Source: Stenotrophobium sp050739895
GTDB taxonomy: Bacteria; Pseudomonadota; Gammaproteobacteria; Nevskiales; Nevskiaceae
Direction of reading: 5' to 3'
Length of the DNA: 7,982 bases
Assembly (NCBI GenBank): GCA_050739895.1
Contig: JBOICK010000029.1
Location: 1 to 7,982 of the forward strand
The position numbers and the translations under genes are program-made. The notes under the pieces were generated by a model, which worked only from the letters and a program-made list of their open reading frames with translations, did not search any database and had not been told where the DNA came from. Shown piece after piece: positions 5,475 to 7,982 of this stretch (positions are counted from its first letter, which is position 1; each line of letters begins with the position of its first letter).

Positions 5475-6652
5475 ATAAAGATATCGCCATCATCGGCGTC
5501 GGCATGCATCCCTGGGGCAAGTGGGGCAAGAATTTTGTCGAGTACGGTGTCGTCGCTGCACGCGCGGCGCTGGCCGATGCCGGCGTGAATTGGCGCGACA
5601 TCCAGTTTGTCTCCGGTGCAGCAACCATCCGCAACGGTTATCCCGGCCAGGTTGCCGGCGCGACCTTCGCGCAGGCGCTGGGCTGGCAGGGGGCGCAGGT
5701 CAATACGTCTTACGCCGCCTGCGCATCAGGTTCGCAGGCCTTGGCCGCCGCGCGGTCCAAGATTCTCTCCGGTGAATGTGAAGTCGCGCTGGTGATTGGT
5801 GCCGACACCACGCCCAAGGGTTTCCTCAAGCCGCAACCCGGCGAGCGTCCTGACGATCCGGATTGGGTGCGTTTCCGTCTGGGCATTACCAACCCGACCT
5901 ACTTCGCGCTCTACGCACGTCGTCGCATGGAAATGTATGGCGACACTCAGGCCGACTTTGCGCTGGTGAAAGTGAAGAATGCCGAGCATGGTTTCACCAA
6001 TGCCAACGCGCGTTACCGCAAGAAATTCTCGGCCGACGAAGTGGCTGCATCGGCGATGGTCGCTGATCCGCTGCGCCTGATGGACATCTGCGCGACTTCC
6101 GACGGCGCTGCAGCGATCATCGTCTCCAGCCTCGATTACGCGAAGAAGATCGGCAAGACCAACACACCTCGCATCGCCGCCATCTCGACCGTGACGCCGA
6201 CCTTTGCTTCCGCGCTGGTCGAGATGCCCGACATTGCCACGGACTCCGCCGTCGCGGTGCCGGCACAGAGTTTCCGCGTCGCATTGCCGAAGAAGGCCTA
6301 CGAGGAAGCGGGCATCAGTCCCAACGATGTCAGTGTCGCCGAGGTCTATGACCTGTCGACTGCGCTGGAACTCGACTGGATGGAAGACTTGCAGCTTTGT
6401 GCACGTGGCGAAGCAGCGCAGTGGGTGCGCGAGGGCGCGACAAAAATTGGTGGACGCCTGCCGGTGAATCCTTCTGGTGGCCTCGCCTGCTTCGGCGAAG
6501 CAGTGCCGGCTCAAGCACTGGCACAGGTCTGCGAACTGACCTGGCAGCTGCGCGGGCAGGCCGGTGAGCGTCAGGTGGCGAATGCCAGAGTCGGCATTAC
6601 CGCCAATCAAGGCTTGTTTGGGCATGGCTCTTCCGTGATTGTGAAGCGCTGA
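5471..6652 (+). CDS. SCP2-type thiolase-like enzyme, probable steroid-CoA thiolase or aldolase
   Basis: 393 residues, the usual length for SCP2-thiolase/lipid-transfer-type enzymes. The fold is clear: the nucleophile-loop motif YAACASGSQAL with Cys84, the family segment from about 138 to 220 (GITNPTYFALYARRRMEMYG, DICATSDGAAAIIV), and the C-terminal NPSGGL block (333-338). Two active-site positions depart from true thiolases. The HDCFS-type block reads VYDLS with Tyr293, and the GHP block reads FGEAV with Glu343, so the usual histidines are missing. The protein ends in GLFGHGSSV. Tyrosines in place of the thiolase residues are characteristic of Ltp2-like retro-aldolases, which also need a DUF35 partner; here that partner is encoded immediately upstream with an ATGA overlap. 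The substrate is probably a steroid- or C/D-ring-derived acyl-CoA. A thiolytic or non-catalytic role remains possible because Cys84 is retained. Confidence 0.87.
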   Translation: MNKDIAIIGVGMHPWGKWGKNFVEYGVVAARAALADAGVNWRDIQFVSGAATIRNGYPGQVAGATFAQALGWQGAQVNTSYAACASGSQALAAARSKILSGECEVALVIGADTTPKGFLKPQPGERPDDPDWVRFRLGITNPTYFALYARRRMEMYGDTQADFALVKVKNAEHGFTNANARYRKKFSADEVAASAMVADPLRLMDICATSDGAAAIIVSSLDYAKKIGKTNTPRIAAISTVTPTFASALVEMPDIATDSAVAVPAQSFRVALPKKAYEEAGISPNDVSVAEVYDLSTALELDWMEDLQLCARGEAAQWVREGATKIGGRLPVNPSGGLACFGEAVPAQALAQVCELTWQLRGQAGERQVANARVGITANQGLFGHGSSVIVKR

Positions 6653-6655
6653 ACC

Positions 6656-6802
6656 ATGAATAAAACTACTGCGCCATCAGCCCGCCGCGTCGTGCGATGC
6701 TCGGAATCCTCACATAGTCCTGTCTATGCTCCGGTTCCTGCGCTTCTGACTCCTTGCAGGCTGATGTGCTCGCTACGTTTTCTTCACGGTTCAGCATCAT
6801 GA
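6656..6802 (+). other. 48-codon open frame bridging the thiolase gene and ipdC (doubtful gene)
   Basis: An ATG four bases after the thiolase stop opens a frame that begins MNKTTAPSARR, runs through the repeat-like sequence at 6703-6738 and ends at TGA 6800-6802. This overlaps the ipdC start as ATGA. No good ribosome-binding site precedes it and the product resembles nothing I know. It may be a chance frame, or it may keep ribosomes moving across the spacer and couple ipdC translation to the thiolase gene. Confidence 0.2.
6685..6745. repeat. repeat-like imperfect palindrome between the thiolase gene and ipdC
   Basis: The core is an imperfect inverted repeat. GGAATCCTCACATAG (6703-6717) faces CTATGCTCCGGTTCC (6724-6738), with CATAG/CTATG and GGAA/TTCC arms matching exactly. 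It lies in the 146-bp spacer whose left part (CGCCGCGTCGTGCGATGC) and right part (TGCGCTTC) look like the flanks of a small interspersed repeat that I recall from proteobacterial intergenic regions. Only one copy is in the window, so its repeated nature is from memory. It is unrelated in sequence to the CCCTCTCCC family. Confidence 0.4.
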
Positions 6803-7857
6803 AAACCGCACTTACTGAATTGTTGGGCTGCCGCTATCCCATCGTGCAAACCGCGATGGGCTGGGTCGCCGACAGCAAGCTGGTGATTGCGACCAGCAAC
6901 GCCGGCGGCTTCGGCTTTCTCGCCGCCGCAACGATGTCCACCGAATTGCTGGCGAAGGAAATCGCCGCTGTACGCGCCGCGACCGATGCAAAATTCGGCG
7001 TGAACTTCCACATGTTCCAGCCCAATGCAGTTGAAGTCATTGAGCTGGTGTTGAAGAACAGCGACCGCGTGCGCGCCGTTTCTTATGGCCGCGGCCCGGA
7101 TGCCAGGACCATCAAGCGCTTCAAGGACGCGGGCGTGCTATGCATGCCGACCGTCGGTGCGCTCAAGCACGCGCAGAAGGCGGTGGAACTGGGCGCCGAC
7201 ATCATCACCATCCAGGGCGCGGAAGGCGGTGGTCACACCGGCTCGGTGCCGACCACGCTATTGCTGCCACAGGTGCTGGAAGCGGTGAAGGTTCCAGTCG
7301 TCGCAGCGGGTGGTTTCTACAACGGTCGCGGTCTGGCGGGTGCGTTGGCCTATGGCGCGGCGGGCATTGCGATGGGCACGCGTTTCCTGATGACCTCGGA
7401 TTCGCCGGTGCCGCGTGCGACCCTGCAGAAATATATCGACGTCAAGGAGCCGGCGAAGATTCGCGCCTCGACGGCGGTGGACGGCATGCCACAGCGCATG
7501 ATCGACAATCCATTCCTGCTCAAGCTCGAAAGCGGCGGCTTGATTCATCGGCTGCTCGTCGCGCTGACCAGCGCCTGGCGCTGGCGTCAGCATACCGGCA
7601 TGTCGATTGCGCACATGGCCAGGACCTTCTTCGCGGCTCTAGGTGAGGGCGATTCCGCCATACAAACCATGATGTCCGCCAATGCGCCGGTGCTGATCCA
7701 GCGCGCGATGGTCGAGGGGCGGCCCGATGAGGGTGTGCTGCCCAGCGGCCAGGTCGCCGCCAATATCACGGCGCTGCCCAGCGTCGCTGAACTGATCGGC
7801 AGCATTGTTAGAGAAGCCGAAGAACGCCTTGTTGCACTGAGTGTCGTACATGATTAA
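6799..7857 (+). CDS. ipdC: IpdC, NPD/NMO-family flavin oxidoreductase of steroid C/D-ring degradation
   Basis: 352 residues of the nitronate monooxygenase/2-nitropropane dioxygenase-like TIM-barrel FMN enzymes. It matches M. tuberculosis IpdC in order: LTELLGCRYPIVQTAMGWVA at the N-terminus, SNAGGFGFLAAATM, PFGVN-type AKFGVNFHM, IQGAEGGGHTG (phosphate-binding loop, about 135-145), PVVAAGGFYNGRG, YGAAGIAMGTRFLMTSDSPVP and the late GVLPSGQVAA. IpdC oxidises the ring-D-derived CoA thioester after the 5-hydroxyl of HIP-CoA has been oxidised, introducing a double bond ahead of EchA20-type and IpdAB ring opening. The ATG at 6799 matches the family N-terminus; an in-frame TTG at 6754 would add 15 unrelated residues. 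The ribosome-binding site is weak. It is the last gene of the cluster in the window. Confidence 0.93.
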   Translation: MKTALTELLGCRYPIVQTAMGWVADSKLVIATSNAGGFGFLAAATMSTELLAKEIAAVRAATDAKFGVNFHMFQPNAVEVIELVLKNSDRVRAVSYGRGPDARTIKRFKDAGVLCMPTVGALKHAQKAVELGADIITIQGAEGGGHTGSVPTTLLLPQVLEAVKVPVVAAGGFYNGRGLAGALAYGAAGIAMGTRFLMTSDSPVPRATLQKYIDVKEPAKIRASTAVDGMPQRMIDNPFLLKLESGGLIHRLLVALTSAWRWRQHTGMSIAHMARTFFAALGEGDSAIQTMMSANAPVLIQRAMVEGRPDEGVLPSGQVAANITALPSVAELIGSIVREAEERLVALSVVHD

Positions 7858-7873
7858 TCAGATAAAACTGTTT

Positions 7874-7910
7874 CCCTCTCCCCTTGCGGGAGAGGGATCA
7901 AGGGAGAGGG
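7874..7910. repeat. REP-like palindrome downstream of ipdC
   Basis: CCCTCTCCC (7874-7882) pairs with GGGAGAGGG at 7888-7896 across a 5-base loop. A second exact GGGAGAGGG at 7902-7910 could compete for the same left arm. It starts 16 bases after the ipdC stop, so it may protect the 3' end of the message or slow polymerase. No T-run follows it on either strand, so it is not a standard intrinsic terminator. It is the same family as the array at 5371-5467. Confidence 0.85.
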
Positions 7911-7951
7911 GGAACGCAGATGCAAATAGCAATGTGCTTCGTCGCGGCAGG

Positions 7952-7982
7952 CCCCTCTCCCCAACCCCTCTCCCGCAGGGGG
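7952..7982. repeat. further REP-like repeat copy, cut by the window edge
   Basis: It begins with CCCCTCTCCCC, then AA, then CCCCTCTCCC followed by GCAGGGGG. This is the same tandem-arm arrangement as at 5372-5402, with one A missing in the loop (GCAGGG instead of GCAAGGG). The right arm of the palindrome lies beyond the window. The 95 bases from 7858 to here hold no gene that I can see. Confidence 0.8.

Noticed and set aside
3189..6625. Long minus-strand frames (3189-4019, 4151-5038, 5726-6625)
   Set aside because: Each lies opposite a gene with strong family matches (ipdA, ipdB, thiolase); their translations are low-complexity and show no motifs.
6754..6798. TTG start giving ipdC a 15-residue extension
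   Set aside because: The IpdC family begins at the equivalent of the ATG at 6799; the extension is encoded by the spacer sequence.
5371..7982. CRISPR-like array from the CCCTCTCCC repeats
   Set aside because: The copies are palindromic, irregularly spaced and far apart, with no uniform spacers and no cas genes; they fit an interspersed REP-like family.
1..7982. Search for tRNA, rRNA, transposase or phage genes
   Set aside because: No such sequence was recognised; all long coding stretches belong to steroid-catabolism families.

Overview
The window is a compact piece of a bacterial steroid-degradation island. GC content, codon use and gene style point to a high-GC proteobacterium. Interspersed CCCTCTCCC-type palindromic repeats are common in beta- and gammaproteobacterial genomes, but the exact lineage cannot be fixed from this sequence alone. 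No rRNA, tRNA, CRISPR, phage or transposase gene is visible.

Layout. On the minus strand (1-2023) an FAD-dependent steroid dehydrogenase-like flavoprotein is followed after 58 bp by an SDR dehydrogenase that runs off the left edge; the SDR resembles bacterial 3beta/17beta-hydroxysteroid dehydrogenases. A 195-bp divergent intergenic region (2024-2218) carries repeated TCATCC half-sites, a candidate operator. On the plus strand (2219-7857) six genes follow: an HsaC/TesB-type extradiol dioxygenase; then, after an AT-rich promoter-like region bounded by an 11-bp inverted repeat, ipdA, ipdB, a DUF35 zinc-ribbon/OB-fold protein, an SCP2-type thiolase-like enzyme and ipdC. The ipdA to thiolase genes are tightly packed (2-bp gap, 1-bp gap, then an ATGA overlap).

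How it fits together (family knowledge plus inference). The flavoprotein and SDR would oxidise the steroid nucleus or its 3/17-hydroxyl groups. The extradiol dioxygenase opens the aromatised A ring (3,4-DHSA in the 9,10-seco pathway). IpdC and IpdAB act late, on the CoA-activated C/D-ring remnant (HIP-CoA and its ring-opened products). The DUF35/thiolase pair resembles the ChsH2/Ltp2 steroid aldolase arrangement, and the thiolase lacks the usual catalytic histidines, so a C-C lyase role is a real possibility.

The most unusual structural signals are palindromic repeats that have become part of the coding and translation architecture. One array supplies the last ~36 codons of the DUF35 gene, the ribosome-binding site of the thiolase gene and a terminator-like hairpin between them. 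A different repeat-like sequence lies between the thiolase gene and ipdC, inside a 48-codon open frame that also ends in an ATGA overlap.
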